A stretch of DNA of 64,000 bases, taken from contig NZ_CP018786.1 of NCBI RefSeq assembly GCF_002025665.1, positions 2,294,001 to 2,358,000 of the forward strand. The letters are read 5' to 3'. Position 1 is the first letter of the stretch. Every line of letters begins with the position of its first letter. Both the position numbers and the translations under genes were made by a program. This stretch comes from Chryseobacterium indologenes (GTDB lineage Bacteria; Bacteroidota; Bacteroidia; Flavobacteriales; Weeksellaceae). Positions 8,828 through 17,936 of the stretch are shown piece after piece. The notes beneath the pieces were generated by a model that worked only from the letters and a program-made list of their open reading frames with translations, had not been told where the DNA came from and ran no database searches.

Positions 8828-9322
8828 ATGGATCATTTTAAAGAAATATATTCCGGTTACAAGCACAGGGTGTATTTTTTTGTGGCCAAATACCTTTCGG
8901 AAGAAGAAGATATTGAAGAAATTGTACAGGACATTTTTATGCATGTCTGGAAATATCTGTCCAAAGCCCATTCTCCATCAGAAATCGAAGCGCTTATTTT
9001 TAAATCTGCCAAACAGGAAGTCTCCAATTTCTACCGTAAAAGAAAAATGATTTTCGTTCCTCTAGAAAGTTCCCCTGAAAGTCAGGATGAAGAAAGCTCA
9101 GAAATTGAAAAACAAATACAGCAGGAAGACCAGCTCAAAAAGATAGAAAGTCTTCTGGAGCAGGTTCCCGAAAAAAGCCGTGAGTTTTTCATCAAAAATA
9201 AAATCCAGAATCTCAGTCTGTTTACCATCGCTCAGGAAAATGATATTTCTAAAACGGCTGTTGAAAAACATGTGAATAAGGTGTTGAAGTTTCTGAGAGC
9301 GAATTTGAATTTTTTCTTTTAG
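8828..9322 (+). CDS. ECF-type RNA polymerase sigma factor
   Basis: A 164-residue sigma-70 of the ECF class. Region 2 is seen in YKHRVYFFVAKYLSEEEDIEEIVQDIFMHVW (read in parts, residues 10-40), and region 4 in the C-terminal third (IQNLSLFTIAQENDISKTAVEKHVNKVLKFLR, with its helix-turn-helix). It precedes a FecR-type anti-sigma gene and a SusC/SusD pair, the usual Bacteroidota arrangement in which an outer-membrane receptor signals through the anti-sigma factor to free the sigma factor and induce the uptake genes. A 174-base gap separates it from the anti-sigma gene. Confidence 0.9.
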   Translation: MDHFKEIYSGYKHRVYFFVAKYLSEEEDIEEIVQDIFMHVWKYLSKAHSPSEIEALIFKSAKQEVSNFYRKRKMIFVPLESSPESQDEESSEIEKQIQQEDQLKKIESLLEQVPEKSREFFIKNKIQNLSLFTIAQENDISKTAVEKHVNKVLKFLRANLNFFF

Positions 9323-9496
9323 ATGATACTTTTACTATTCCAATTTACTTCATCATTTAATTTCTTTAAATTAGTTAGGCTTGAGTTAACTTTAACCCAA
9401 CATCACCCAATATGAACAAATCGTTAAATCAAAAAAATATAGGTTGACGATTCTGCACTTCCTGCGTATTCTCTAATAAAGATCAAATAGGAGCGT

Positions 9497-10309
9497 ATGG
9501 ATTTCGAAAATCAATGGAAATCAGTCAAAGAAGAAAACAGGAAAATGAAGGATTCGGCAGATCAGCGAATCTGGAACGGACTTGAAAATAAAATCAGATC
9601 CAGATACAAGACAAAAAGGTTTTTGTGGGCTGCGGCTGTTCTTTTACCTTTATTTACCGTGATGACTCTGTTCTTTACTGAAAATACTCTAAGCTCTTCA
9701 TCTCATCAGCAAATGGTTTTCAGAACGGAAACGATGCAAAAGGAATTCACCTTGCCGGACGGAAGTATTATTACCCTGCAACCAGAAAGTGAATTGATGC
9801 TGACAGAAAATTTCGGTAAGAAAACCAGAAATATTTCTTTTAAAGGAAAGGCATTCTTCAGTGTTGCTAAAAATAAAGCGTTGCCCTTTATCATTGATGC
9901 CAATGGGTTTAGAGTAAAAGTATTGGGGACAAAATTCCTGCTTGATCAAAGATCCGAAGATAAAAAAGTCTATCTGAAAGAAGGAAAAGTGAAAATTGAT
10001 TATAAAGGTCACACCACTTATCTTTTGCCTAAAGAAACATGGCTGGCAGACAAAGACGGAAATGAAAAACATTTCTATGATCAGGATGTCGTAAGGACAT
10101 TTGATTTTAATGAAATGAAATTCGGGCAGGCCATTTCACAGTTGGAGAAGACGTACAATATCTCGATAAGCTACCCTCAGCAGTATAGAGAAAACGTTAT
10201 TGATGGAGATATCACCGGAGACCTTAATAAAGTTATTAAAACCATAGGATTTCCATTTAGTTTAAATACACGAAAAGAATCAGATTATCATATCATTTTA
10301 GAAAAATAA
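9497..10309 (+). CDS. FecR-family anti-sigma factor
   Basis: A 270-residue inner-membrane protein: about 40 cytoplasmic residues that would bind the sigma factor, one membrane helix (FLWAAAVLLPLFTVMTLFF, about residues 42-60), then the periplasmic FecR domain (FTLPDGSIITLQPESEL, RNISFKGKAFFSVAKN, FRVKVLGTKF, VYLKEGKVKI) and a short C-terminal domain with TYNISISYP that in this family contacts the receptor. The start is supported by AGGAG at 9489-9493. It is followed 71 bases later by the SusC receptor, which has the matching N-terminal signalling domain. Confidence 0.9.
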   Translation: MDFENQWKSVKEENRKMKDSADQRIWNGLENKIRSRYKTKRFLWAAAVLLPLFTVMTLFFTENTLSSSSHQQMVFRTETMQKEFTLPDGSIITLQPESELMLTENFGKKTRNISFKGKAFFSVAKNKALPFIIDANGFRVKVLGTKFLLDQRSEDKKVYLKEGKVKIDYKGHTTYLLPKETWLADKDGNEKHFYDQDVVRTFDFNEMKFGQAISQLEKTYNISISYPQQYRENVIDGDITGDLNKVIKTIGFPFSLNTRKESDYHIILEK

Positions 10310-10380
10310 TGCACCAGTAATTGGGGTTACCGATGCATTGAATATAAATCAGTCAAATAACAACTAATTTCAGCAAAGCT

Positions 10381-13300
10381 ATGAAAAAAACAACAATTAG
10401 CATGATGTTGTTGGGTCTTTTGTGCGCGCCACAGTTTACCTACGCAGAGGCTAACAAATGTTTTCAACAGTCCGTTATTCAGCGGAAAACGCCTTTGATT
10501 AAAATTTTTGAAAAACTTTCAAAAGAACATGGCGTAAAATTCTTCTATTCGGTTTCAGACCTTAAGGATATTCAGGTGGATGAATCTCAGGTTAACTATC
10601 AGTCATTATCATCGTCTTTAGACTATCTGAGGAAAAATATTGGTCTGGATTTTAATGTAGATCAGAAAACAGTCACCGTTCGTCTCAATGCAAGAGCAAT
10701 TGCAAAAATTCAGAGGAATAATGCGCAACAGTCTGCGGAATATTTAAATCCGATAAAAGACACGGTAACATCCAGAGAAAAAAATATTGATGAGGTTGTT
10801 TTGGTAGGGTATGGAAAACAGAGTAAGAAAAACAATTCCGGCTCTATTTCTTCTATTGACGAGAAACAGATGAAAGGCGTTGCCTCCAGCAATTTCGGGG
10901 ATATTATTGCCGGAAAAGCTACCGGAGTTCAGATTACCCAGGCTAATGCAACGCCGGGAGGTTCACCCTCTATCAGAGTAAGAGGGATTGGAACATTAAC
11001 AGCGGGTTCGAATCCCTTGATCGTTGTTGACGGACTTCCTCTCACCGAAGGTTCCAATCTGAATGCTATTGATCCTAATTCCATTGCAAAAATTGATATC
11101 TTAAAAGATGCCGCCTCCGCAGCCATTTATGGTTCCAGAGGAGCCAATGGAGTGATTATCATTGAAACAAAACAAGGGAAAAAAGGCAGAATGGCTGTTT
11201 CTTTTGATTCCTATTACGGAATGCAGATGAGAAGCGATAATGTAAAATTGGTGAATGCTTACGATATGGCCACTTTTCTGAAAGAAGCCAGAGATAACAA
11301 CTATCTTTCCAAGGGCAGCAACAGAAGTATTTCTGATGATAATGCTACAAGAATAAGTAAAGGAGCATCTTTACGTGAGCTAATCCCTGATTATCTAGCC
11401 CCTTATCTGGCAAAGCAGCCAGGGCTCACCGATACCGACTGGCTGAATACTGTAATGAAACCTGCACCCATCAGCCAGACTTCATTAAATATTACCGGAG
11501 GAAGCGATAAAAACAAATATGCTTTTACCATGAGCTATTTTAACCAGAAAGGATTGGTGATCGGGACAGACTATGAAAAATTTTCTACCAGCGTTAATCT
11601 TTCCACAGAACTTACGGATAAATGGAAAATAGGAGTAACAATGACACCGTCTTATGCAACGGGTACCATCAATGCAGCAGAAAATTCGAGAAGTTATAAT
11701 CCACTGCAGATGGCTACTGCAATGTATCCTTTCTTTAAACCTTATAATGATGACGGAAGTTTGGCCATTTCCCAACAAATCTTGGGAAATACAGCAACTG
11801 ACGGTGCTTTGGTAGAGAATCCCGTTGCGATTCAGGAAATGACGAACAGAAAATATACTTTATTTAAAACATTCGGAAATATTTTTACTGAGCTTGAGCT
11901 GTTGAAAGGATTGAAATACAGACTTTCAGTAGGCGGCGATTACACCAATTACGAATATAATTTCTTCGATCCTTCCACAGTAGGAGCCTACAGAGCGGCC
12001 GCTCCGGATGTTACTTTTGCGAACAGAACAGAATATATCCGTAAAAATTATCTGATTGAAAACCTGCTTTCATTTGATAAAAAATGGGGTGAGCATAGAA
12101 TAGATGCCATTGCCGGACAGTCTTTTCAGCAGGAAGATAATACTCAGCTTTTAACCGAAGCTACAGCATTTCCAGACAACAGCATCCGGAATATTGCAGG
12201 CGGAACTTCATTTAAAAATACGCTGACACAATACAAATGGAGGCTGATGTCTTATTTTACCAGAGTTAATTACACCTTTGATAATAAATATAATCTGATG
12301 GCTTCTTATCGTAGAGACGGCTCTTCACGTTTCGGGAAGAATTCCAAATGGGGAGATTTCTATGCATTTTCTGCAGGCTGGACGATCAGTAATGAAAATT
12401 TCTTTCCTGAAAATACTATTGTAACGGATTTAAAGCTAAGATACAGCCTGGGAAGCAACGGAAATAATCAGATTCCTAATTTCGGGGCACTTTCGCTGAT
12501 GAATCCTGATAATTATAATTTTGGCGGCGTTCTAACACCAGGGTATACAACGGCAACGGCTCCCAACCCTAATATTTCCTGGGAAAAGTCCAGATCAAAC
12601 AACTTCGGAATTGATTTCTCTCTGTTTAAAAATATCCTGAATATTTCTGCCGATTATTATATTCTGAACAGAGACGGTTTGTTACTCGATGTTCCCGTTC
12701 CACAGCAGTCTGGTTTCAGTACATCGCTTCAAAATATAGGGAAGATCAAAAACTCTGGTTTTGAATTACAGATTGCTTCGAAAACTTTCAATATTGCCAA
12801 CGATTTTACCTATTCGGGAAGCTTTAATTTTTCCACCAATAAAAATGAAGTTTTGGCCTTGGCAAACGGACAGAATCAGATTATCACGGGTGAAAATAAT
12901 TTCTCTGTTACAAAGGTAGGTGGCTCTATTGGTGAAATGTATGGGTACAACATTGTCGGAATTTATAAAACTCAGGATGAGATCAACAATTCACCACACA
13001 TTACCGGAACAATGGTTGGAGATTATATTATGGAAGACCTCAATGGTGATGGGAAGATAGATGTCAATGATAAAAGAAGTTTCGGAAGCGGTGTTCCCAA
13101 ATATATTCTGGGTTTCAATAATAATTTCAGATACGGACTTTTTGAATTAAGCTTCTCATTATACAGCGAAATAGGGAAGAGAATTTATAATGCAGATGCT
13201 GTCACTACCTTAGAATCAGGAGAAGGTTTCGGAATGGCCTCGCAGTATTATTTTGACAACCGCTATAATGCAGTAAGCAATCCCAATGGGTTTTTCGGAA

Positions 13301-13605
13301 TGCCGAATATGAACTTTTCCAACAACAGAAAAGAAGCCAGAACCTCAAATCTCTACTTTAAAAATGCAGATTATGTAAGACTGAGATCACTTCGTCTGGC
13401 TTTCAATTTCCCAAAATCAATGCTTGGAAATATCGGGTTGGAAAACGCACAGATCTATCTGGTAGGAAACAATCTTTTCACGCTGTCAAAATATAAAGGA
13501 ATGAATATCGATGCCACTTCAGACAATGTTCTTACCCAGGGCTTTGATCAGGCTTATTATCCGGTAGCTAAAATATATTCTGTAGGCTTTAACCTTAAAT
13601 TTTAA
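10381..13605 (+). CDS. SusC/RagA-family TonB-linked outer-membrane transporter
   Basis: A 1074-residue receptor: signal peptide to about residue 22, a secretin/TonB short N-terminal (STN) domain at about 35-105 (LIKIFEKLSKEHGVKFFYSV), a SusC-type TonB box IDEVVLVGYG near residue 140, plug (VRGIGTLTAGSNPLIVVDGLP, ILKDAASAAIYGSRGANGVI), and a large beta-barrel ending in Phe (FNLKF). The STN domain is the part that signals to a FecR anti-sigma factor, and such a gene is immediately upstream. SusD follows after four bases. The transported molecule is inferred from the downstream glycerophosphodiesterase. Confidence 0.95.
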   Translation: MKKTTISMMLLGLLCAPQFTYAEANKCFQQSVIQRKTPLIKIFEKLSKEHGVKFFYSVSDLKDIQVDESQVNYQSLSSSLDYLRKNIGLDFNVDQKTVTVRLNARAIAKIQRNNAQQSAEYLNPIKDTVTSREKNIDEVVLVGYGKQSKKNNSGSISSIDEKQMKGVASSNFGDIIAGKATGVQITQANATPGGSPSIRVRGIGTLTAGSNPLIVVDGLPLTEGSNLNAIDPNSIAKIDILKDAASAAIYGSRGANGVIIIETKQGKKGRMAVSFDSYYGMQMRSDNVKLVNAYDMATFLKEARDNNYLSKGSNRSISDDNATRISKGASLRELIPDYLAPYLAKQPGLTDTDWLNTVMKPAPISQTSLNITGGSDKNKYAFTMSYFNQKGLVIGTDYEKFSTSVNLSTELTDKWKIGVTMTPSYATGTINAAENSRSYNPLQMATAMYPFFKPYNDDGSLAISQQILGNTATDGALVENPVAIQEMTNRKYTLFKTFGNIFTELELLKGLKYRLSVGGDYTNYEYNFFDPSTVGAYRAAAPDVTFANRTEYIRKNYLIENLLSFDKKWGEHRIDAIAGQSFQQEDNTQLLTEATAFPDNSIRNIAGGTSFKNTLTQYKWRLMSYFTRVNYTFDNKYNLMASYRRDGSSRFGKNSKWGDFYAFSAGWTISNENFFPENTIVTDLKLRYSLGSNGNNQIPNFGALSLMNPDNYNFGGVLTPGYTTATAPNPNISWEKSRSNNFGIDFSLFKNILNISADYYILNRDGLLLDVPVPQQSGFSTSLQNIGKIKNSGFELQIASKTFNIANDFTYSGSFNFSTNKNEVLALANGQNQIITGENNFSVTKVGGSIGEMYGYNIVGIYKTQDEINNSPHITGTMVGDYIMEDLNGDGKIDVNDKRSFGSGVPKYILGFNNNFRYGLFELSFSLYSEIGKRIYNADAVTTLESGEGFGMASQYYFDNRYNAVSNPNGFFGMPNMNFSNNRKEARTSNLYFKNADYVRLRSLRLAFNFPKSMLGNIGLENAQIYLVGNNLFTLSKYKGMNIDATSDNVLTQGFDQAYYPVAKIYSVGFNLKF

Positions 13606-13609
13606 AATC

Positions 13610-15013
13610 ATGAAAAAAATATTCTTTACAATATTCAGTCTTTCTGTGATGTTTTCTTGTTCGTCTGATCTTTTGGATGTAAATCCTGAAGCCCAGAAAG
13701 TTTCCTCACAATTCTATACCAATGCTTCTGAAATTGAGCAGGGAATTGTTTCAGTCTACGGAGCCCTTCAGTACACCGGACAGTATCAACTGGCAATGCC
13801 TGCACTGGGAGAATTGCCTTCTGACAACACCTATGATGAGGTTCCAGCCAATGATTCTTTTACGTATGGAGAACTGGATTTTTTCACTATTCAACCTAAT
13901 AACAGCCTTATTGCAAGTACCTGGAAGGACAATTATGTCGGAATTCAGCAGGCGAATATTATTCTGACAAGGATTGGAAAAATCCCGGATATGACTGATG
14001 CCCTGAAAAATACGAGAACCGGAGAAATGAAGTTTCTGAGAGCGCTGATGTATTTTAATCTGGTAAGAATTTATGGTGATGTTCCATTGGTATTAAAAGA
14101 AACCACGAATGTTAACGATTACTTTGGGCAGCCAAGAACACCTGTCGCAGAAGTATATTCAGCGATAGAAAAGGATCTGAAAGAAGCGATTGATCTTTTA
14201 CCAACCACCACAACGCAAAAGGGTAGAGTAACCAAAGGAGCAGCTTTGGGAATTTTGGGTAAAGTGCTTCTTACACAGAACAAGTTTGCAGAATCACTGA
14301 CCTATTTGAGTCAGATTGAATCTTTAGGCTATCAACTTCTGACCGATGTCAGTAAAATTTTTGATGTCACCAATAAAAATAATGCTGAAATTATTTTTGA
14401 TGTACAGTTCACCTCCGGATTGAACGGAAATTCGGAAGGAAGTTCGGCATTTCAGATGTTCAGTCCTTCCGGATCAGTTTCAGGAGCGAAAGGCCATAAT
14501 CTTCCCACCAAAGAAGTATACAATCTTTATTTGGCAGGAGATACAAGGCGGTCTGCCTATATCGGGCTTACGTCAAACGGAATTCCTTTCAGTAAAAAGC
14601 TGGTGAAAACGTCCAATACCATTGCCGATGGAGGAAGCAACTTTGTGGTGCTGAGATTAGCTGATGTTTTCCTGATGATGGCGGAATGTTTTACTCAACA
14701 GAATGATTTTACCAATGCCAATATATGGCTGAATAAAATTAAAACCAGAGCAGGTATTGCATCTGTAAACCTCTCCACAAAAGAGACATTACTGAATGAA
14801 ATTGACCGCGAAAGAAGGCTTGAATTTGTAGGAGAAGGACACCGGTGGTTTGATCTTGTGAGGACAGGAAAGGCTATTTCGGTAATGACAGCTCACTTTA
14901 ATAATAACCCCGGATACAGCACTGCACAAATAAAACCCTATCATCTTCTGATGCCTGTTCCACAAGGACAGATCAATACAGATCCCGCAATTAAACAAAA
15001 TCCAGGATATTAA
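13610..15013 (+). CDS. SusD/RagB-family surface lipoprotein
   Basis: A 467-residue lipoprotein: signal peptide with lipobox MFSC (Cys 17), an N-terminal TPR-like half (SSQFYTNASEIEQGIVSVYGAL, EMKFLRALMYFNLVRIYGDVPLV) and the C-terminal RagB/SusD signature (VLRLADVFLMMAECFTQ, INKIKTRAG-like NKIKTRAGI, DRERRLEFVGEGHRWFDLVRTG). It acts as the lid on the SusC barrel at the cell surface. Four bases separate it from susC and sixteen from the diesterase gene, indicating one transcript. Confidence 0.95.
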   Translation: MKKIFFTIFSLSVMFSCSSDLLDVNPEAQKVSSQFYTNASEIEQGIVSVYGALQYTGQYQLAMPALGELPSDNTYDEVPANDSFTYGELDFFTIQPNNSLIASTWKDNYVGIQQANIILTRIGKIPDMTDALKNTRTGEMKFLRALMYFNLVRIYGDVPLVLKETTNVNDYFGQPRTPVAEVYSAIEKDLKEAIDLLPTTTTQKGRVTKGAALGILGKVLLTQNKFAESLTYLSQIESLGYQLLTDVSKIFDVTNKNNAEIIFDVQFTSGLNGNSEGSSAFQMFSPSGSVSGAKGHNLPTKEVYNLYLAGDTRRSAYIGLTSNGIPFSKKLVKTSNTIADGGSNFVVLRLADVFLMMAECFTQQNDFTNANIWLNKIKTRAGIASVNLSTKETLLNEIDRERRLEFVGEGHRWFDLVRTGKAISVMTAHFNNNPGYSTAQIKPYHLLMPVPQGQINTDPAIKQNPGY

Positions 15014-15029
15014 TTTAAACTTTAAAATT

Positions 15030-15908
15030 ATGCTCAACAATAAATTATTACAACTGTTTCTTCTTATTATTTCGTCTCTCCACTTTGCTCAGCAAAAGAA
15101 AATTTCACTTTCCGCTTTTCCCGATAACAAAGTAATGGTGGTTGCTCATCGTGGAGATTGGAGAGAGGCTCCGGAAAATTCGGTGTGGGCGGTAAAAAAA
15201 GCTATTGAAAAAGGAGTCGATATGGCTGAGATAGATCTTGCCATGACGAAAGACAGTGTTTTGATTCTGATGCATGACAATACCATCGACAGAACAACAA
15301 CAGGCAAAGGGAAACCCTCTGATTTTACATTAGCCGAAATCAAAAAGCTTCATCTAAGAGACGGTTTGGGAGTGGAAACTCAAATGAGTGTTCCTACTTT
15401 ACAGGAGATTTTAGAAGTTTCCGATGGAAAAATCCTCCTGAATCTCGATAAAGGTTTTGATTATATAAAACAGGTCTATCCTTTGGTGAAAAAGCGAAAT
15501 ATGCTGGATCAGATTTTGTTTAAAGGTCATGAATCCTACACGGAATTCAACCGGAAATATGATGATATCAAAAATGAAATTCACTATATGCCGATTATCC
15601 AGCTGGGGAAAGAGGAAGATCTGAAAAAAATCTCAGAGTACCTTAAGAGCTATAAAGTCTATGGTTTTGAATTTACAATAGGAGCAACGGAAAAGAATCT
15701 GATTGATTTTAAAAAGCTTAAAGAAAGTAAGGTTAAAATCTGGGTCAATTCATTATGGCCCCATCATAACGCCGGAAACAATGATGACCTCGTTCTTGAT
15801 CATCCTTACCTGTATGATTGGTATATTGATAAAGGAGTCAACATTATTCAGACTGACCGTCCGAAAGAACTGATCCATTATTTAAAAAGTAAAAACCTTT
15901 ATTTTTAA
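15030..15908 (+). CDS. glycerophosphodiester phosphodiesterase family protein, exported
   Basis: A 292-residue enzyme with signal peptide (about residues 1-20, ending HFAQQ). It has the GDPD motifs HRGDWREAPENS (His 40, Arg 41), AEIDLAMTKDSVLILMHD with the metal-binding E-x-D and catalytic second His, and WVNSLW near the C-terminus. It should hydrolyse glycerophosphodiesters to an alcohol and glycerol phosphate in the periplasm or at the surface. As the last gene of the sigma/anti-sigma/SusC/SusD locus it points to a phospholipid-derived diester as the substrate; phosphate release or scavenging is a reasonable inference. The headgroup preference is unknown. Confidence 0.88.
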   Translation: MLNNKLLQLFLLIISSLHFAQQKKISLSAFPDNKVMVVAHRGDWREAPENSVWAVKKAIEKGVDMAEIDLAMTKDSVLILMHDNTIDRTTTGKGKPSDFTLAEIKKLHLRDGLGVETQMSVPTLQEILEVSDGKILLNLDKGFDYIKQVYPLVKKRNMLDQILFKGHESYTEFNRKYDDIKNEIHYMPIIQLGKEEDLKKISEYLKSYKVYGFEFTIGATEKNLIDFKKLKESKVKIWVNSLWPHHNAGNNDDLVLDHPYLYDWYIDKGVNIIQTDRPKELIHYLKSKNLYF

Positions 15909-15913
15909 GAAAT

Positions 15914-15946
15914 AAAAGAGCCGAAATATTCAATTTTGGCTCTTTT
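15914..15946 (+). terminator. strong terminator ending the SusCD-GDPD operon
   Basis: AAAAGAGCC (15914-15922) pairs with GGCTCTTTT (15938-15946). Five more inner pairs leave a 5-nt loop. The stem ends in a T-run. Confidence 0.88.
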
Positions 15947-16127
15947 GCTCTATAGAGTAGGAATATAAATTTCTATTTTCCAGGACTGATTGTTTCGGAA
16001 CGTACTCGAAGAAAATACACTTTGGAAATAGAAAATTTAAGAAAGGATAACTGAAACACGTCTTTTTTAGGATATTTTAACACTCGTTTTATGATTTGTG
16101 TCATAAAGTAAACATTGTGTATTTCAC

Positions 16128-16135
16128 TATATTTG
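16128..16135 (+). promoter_or_regulatory. -7 promoter element before a small gene
   Basis: TATATTTG matches the consensus. It would start a transcript near 16141 with a roughly 70-base leader before the small gene at 16214. The rest of the gap from 15947 shows no gene. Confidence 0.5.
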
Positions 16136-16213
16136 GAATAATAAAGCTAACCCATGAAATAAGCCAACATAAAAACTTGTTAAACTAAAAATTATTAAAG
16201 ATTACCAAAGATT

Positions 16214-16438
16214 ATGAAAGACTTATTTTCATTAAACGGAAAGAAGAAGGATCATGTTATTACACACTTAAAAAAAGAGATGTATTCATTGATCGAAAAT
16301 GATAACTGGATTACGGTTACGATAAAAAAGTGGTTCCATACAATGATTGTATCCTATTTGATTTGCAATGATTTAGTTGCCTTAACTATTGTAAGAACAA
16401 AATTCACTCCATTTTACGAAAAATATACAGTGTTGTAG
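16214..16438 (+). CDS. small protein of unknown function
   Basis: A 74-residue open frame with ATG start, A-rich leader and double TAG stop. It begins MKDLFSLNGKKKDHVITHLK, has a charged helical N-terminal half and a hydrophobic stretch (WFHTMIVSYLICNDLVALTIV, about residues 39-59, given here as one segment of interest) that could be membrane-associated. A consensus -7 element 80 bases upstream supports expression. I do not recognise it and the coding call is uncertain. Confidence 0.4.
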   Translation: MKDLFSLNGKKKDHVITHLKKEMYSLIENDNWITVTIKKWFHTMIVSYLICNDLVALTIVRTKFTPFYEKYTVL

Positions 16439-16540
16439 TAGATATCTGCTATTCCATTGATGGGTGTATACTTATTATATTTTTTATGAATACCATTATT
16501 AAGATCTGAAATTCTATCATTATTTAAAAACAATGCTGCA

Positions 16541-16894
16541 ATGAATTTAAAAATACTATCCATCGTCTGGGGTGTTGTGGATTTGAATAGAGCAATTGCC
16601 TTTTGGAGTGAAGCCTTACACTACAAAATAAAAGATGAGCCAGATACTGATTTTGCCATTCTGATCCCAAAAGAGGGCGATGGAATACAGTTATCATTAA
16701 AATTAACCGGTTCGGAAGAGCCAAAGAGACATCATATAGATCTGATAACTGATAATCAGCAACAGGAAGTAGAGCGGCTTTTGAGTATAGGGGCAACAAA
16801 GATGCAAGGCTGGAATTACGAACAGGATGCTGACTATGTTGTCCTTCTGGATCCCGAAGGAAATTCATTTTGTGTGGTGCAGCAAAATAAATGA
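16541..16894 (+). CDS. VOC-family (glyoxalase/dioxygenase-fold) protein
   Basis: A 117-residue single-domain protein with paired beta-alpha-beta-beta-beta modules: WGVVDLNRAIAFWSEAL (first module) and DPEGNSFCVVQ (end of second). The fold is shared by glyoxalase I, ring-cleaving dioxygenases and antibiotic-binding proteins; members of this length are often uncharacterised. Metal-binding residues are not clear, so activity cannot be assigned. It converges on an acetyltransferase gene with a 14-base gap. Confidence 0.82.
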   Translation: MNLKILSIVWGVVDLNRAIAFWSEALHYKIKDEPDTDFAILIPKEGDGIQLSLKLTGSEEPKRHHIDLITDNQQQEVERLLSIGATKMQGWNYEQDADYVVLLDPEGNSFCVVQQNK

Positions 16895-16908
16895 TCATTT
16901 AAGAACAA

Positions 16909-17445
16909 CTATTTTGTAGGCCATTCTTCACGAAGAACAGCATAAATAATATCATCAACCCATTTATTTTTCCAGAACAGACTTTTCACAAAGTGCCCTT
17001 CTTTTCTTAATCCGATTCTTTCCATCAGCTGAAGAGAAGCAGTGTTGTCAGGATCTACGGAAGCTGTAATTCTGTGTTTATGCAAATCATTAAACAAGAA
17101 ACTAATGATTCCTTTTAAAGCCTCAGAAGCATAACCTTTACCTTGAAATGATGTGTTTAATGTAATTCCCAGTTCTACCTGTACATTTTCATCTCCTATA
17201 AAATGAACTCCAATATCTCCAATGACTGCTTTTGTCTCTTTATCAGTAATTAACAGCTGATACCAGCTTTCAGATTGGTTGAATTCTTTAGTATTTCTTT
17301 GGATAAAATTTTCCACTTCTTCCAGGGTTTCAGGAATCCATCCTTGAAATTTATTGGCTTCCGCATCTGAACGGTAATCGAAAATATCCTGTTTGTCATC
17401 AATCGTAATATCCCGTAGAACCAATCTTTCTGTATAGAGTAGCAT
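16909..17445 (-). CDS. GNAT-family N-acetyltransferase (RimJ/RimL-like)
   Basis: A 178-residue acetyltransferase opening with TERLVLRDITIDDKQDIFDYRSD, typical of the RimJ/RimL and ribosomal-protein acetyltransferase branch. The acetyl-CoA-binding motif is ITLNTSFQGKGYASEALKGI (about residues 92-111), followed by HRITASVDPDNTASLQLMERIGLRKEGH. The substrate, whether a protein N-terminus or a small amine, cannot be told. It looks monocistronic. Confidence 0.88.
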   Translation of the reverse strand: MLLYTERLVLRDITIDDKQDIFDYRSDAEANKFQGWIPETLEEVENFIQRNTKEFNQSESWYQLLITDKETKAVIGDIGVHFIGDENVQVELGITLNTSFQGKGYASEALKGIISFLFNDLHKHRITASVDPDNTASLQLMERIGLRKEGHFVKSLFWKNKWVDDIIYAVLREEWPTK

Positions 17446-17568
17446 GATTGTATTATAATTTCATACAAAAATAGGATTAATTGGGATGTTATTCAATGAG
17501 GAATGATGGCTTTTATTGTCCCTGAGCCTTTTTCCATTAATTTTAATTCAATAAAAATTATAAAATAG

Positions 17569-17598
17569 TTGCAAATATCATTTAAATACTTACTTTTG
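17569..17598 (+). promoter_or_regulatory. promoter of the tRNA-Ala gene (-33/-7)
   Basis: TTG (17569-17571), 19-base spacer, TACTTTTG (17591-17598). This fits the Flavobacteria TTG-N19-TAnnTTTG pattern exactly and is the cleanest promoter in the window. Confidence 0.75.
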
Positions 17599-17618
17599 TA
17601 CCGCCTTACAATAAAAAC

Positions 17619-17692
17619 GGGGGATTGGCGCAGTTGGCTAGCGCGTTTGACTGGCAGTCAAAAGGTCACGGGTTCGAATCCCGTATTCTCCA
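17619..17692 (+). tRNA. tRNA-Ala(GGC)
   Basis: A full cloverleaf folds. The acceptor is GGGGGAT with ATTCTCC, including the G3:U70 pair that marks alanine tRNAs. The D-stem is GCGC/GCGC around AGTTGGCTA. The anticodon stem TTTGA/TCAAA holds loop CTGGCAG, anticodon GGC. The T-arm is ACGGG TTCGAAT CCCGT. The discriminator base is A, and CCA is not encoded. It is followed by an intrinsic terminator. Confidence 0.95.
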
Positions 17693-17699
17693 CATCAGC

Positions 17700-17726
17700 A
17701 AAGCCCTTTTCATAAAGGGCTTTTTT
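17700..17726 (+). terminator. terminator of the tRNA-Ala transcript
   Basis: AAAGCCCTT (17700-17708) and AAGGGCTTT (17715-17723) form a 9-bp stem with a 6-nt loop and a trailing T-run, 7 bases after the tRNA. Confidence 0.88.
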
Positions 17727-17881
17727 CATGTTCAGTCTTTTTTGGAAGTGTAAATCAGTATCAAGAAGAGTAAGAATTAACACACAAGAAAAATTTGAAC
17801 TTGGGATATGAAAGTTCTTACTTCTTAGTGATAAATTGTAAAGAAAAATTTACAAATGTTTTATGATTAATTTTATTTAGT

Positions 17882-17889
17882 TATATTTG
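17882..17889 (+). promoter_or_regulatory. -7 promoter element of the first cysteine-rich peptide gene
   Basis: TATATTTG matches the consensus and lies 47 bases before the ATG. The -33 region has TTTT rather than TTG. Confidence 0.5.
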
Positions 17890-17936
17890 AAAATAAGTAC
17901 TATAGGTACTAAAAACTAATACATTAATAAATAATT

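Noticed and set aside
8828..15908. Carbohydrate utilisation locus (PUL)
   Set aside because: SusC and SusD are present but there is no glycoside hydrolase, polysaccharide lyase or sugar kinase; the only enzyme is a phosphodiesterase.
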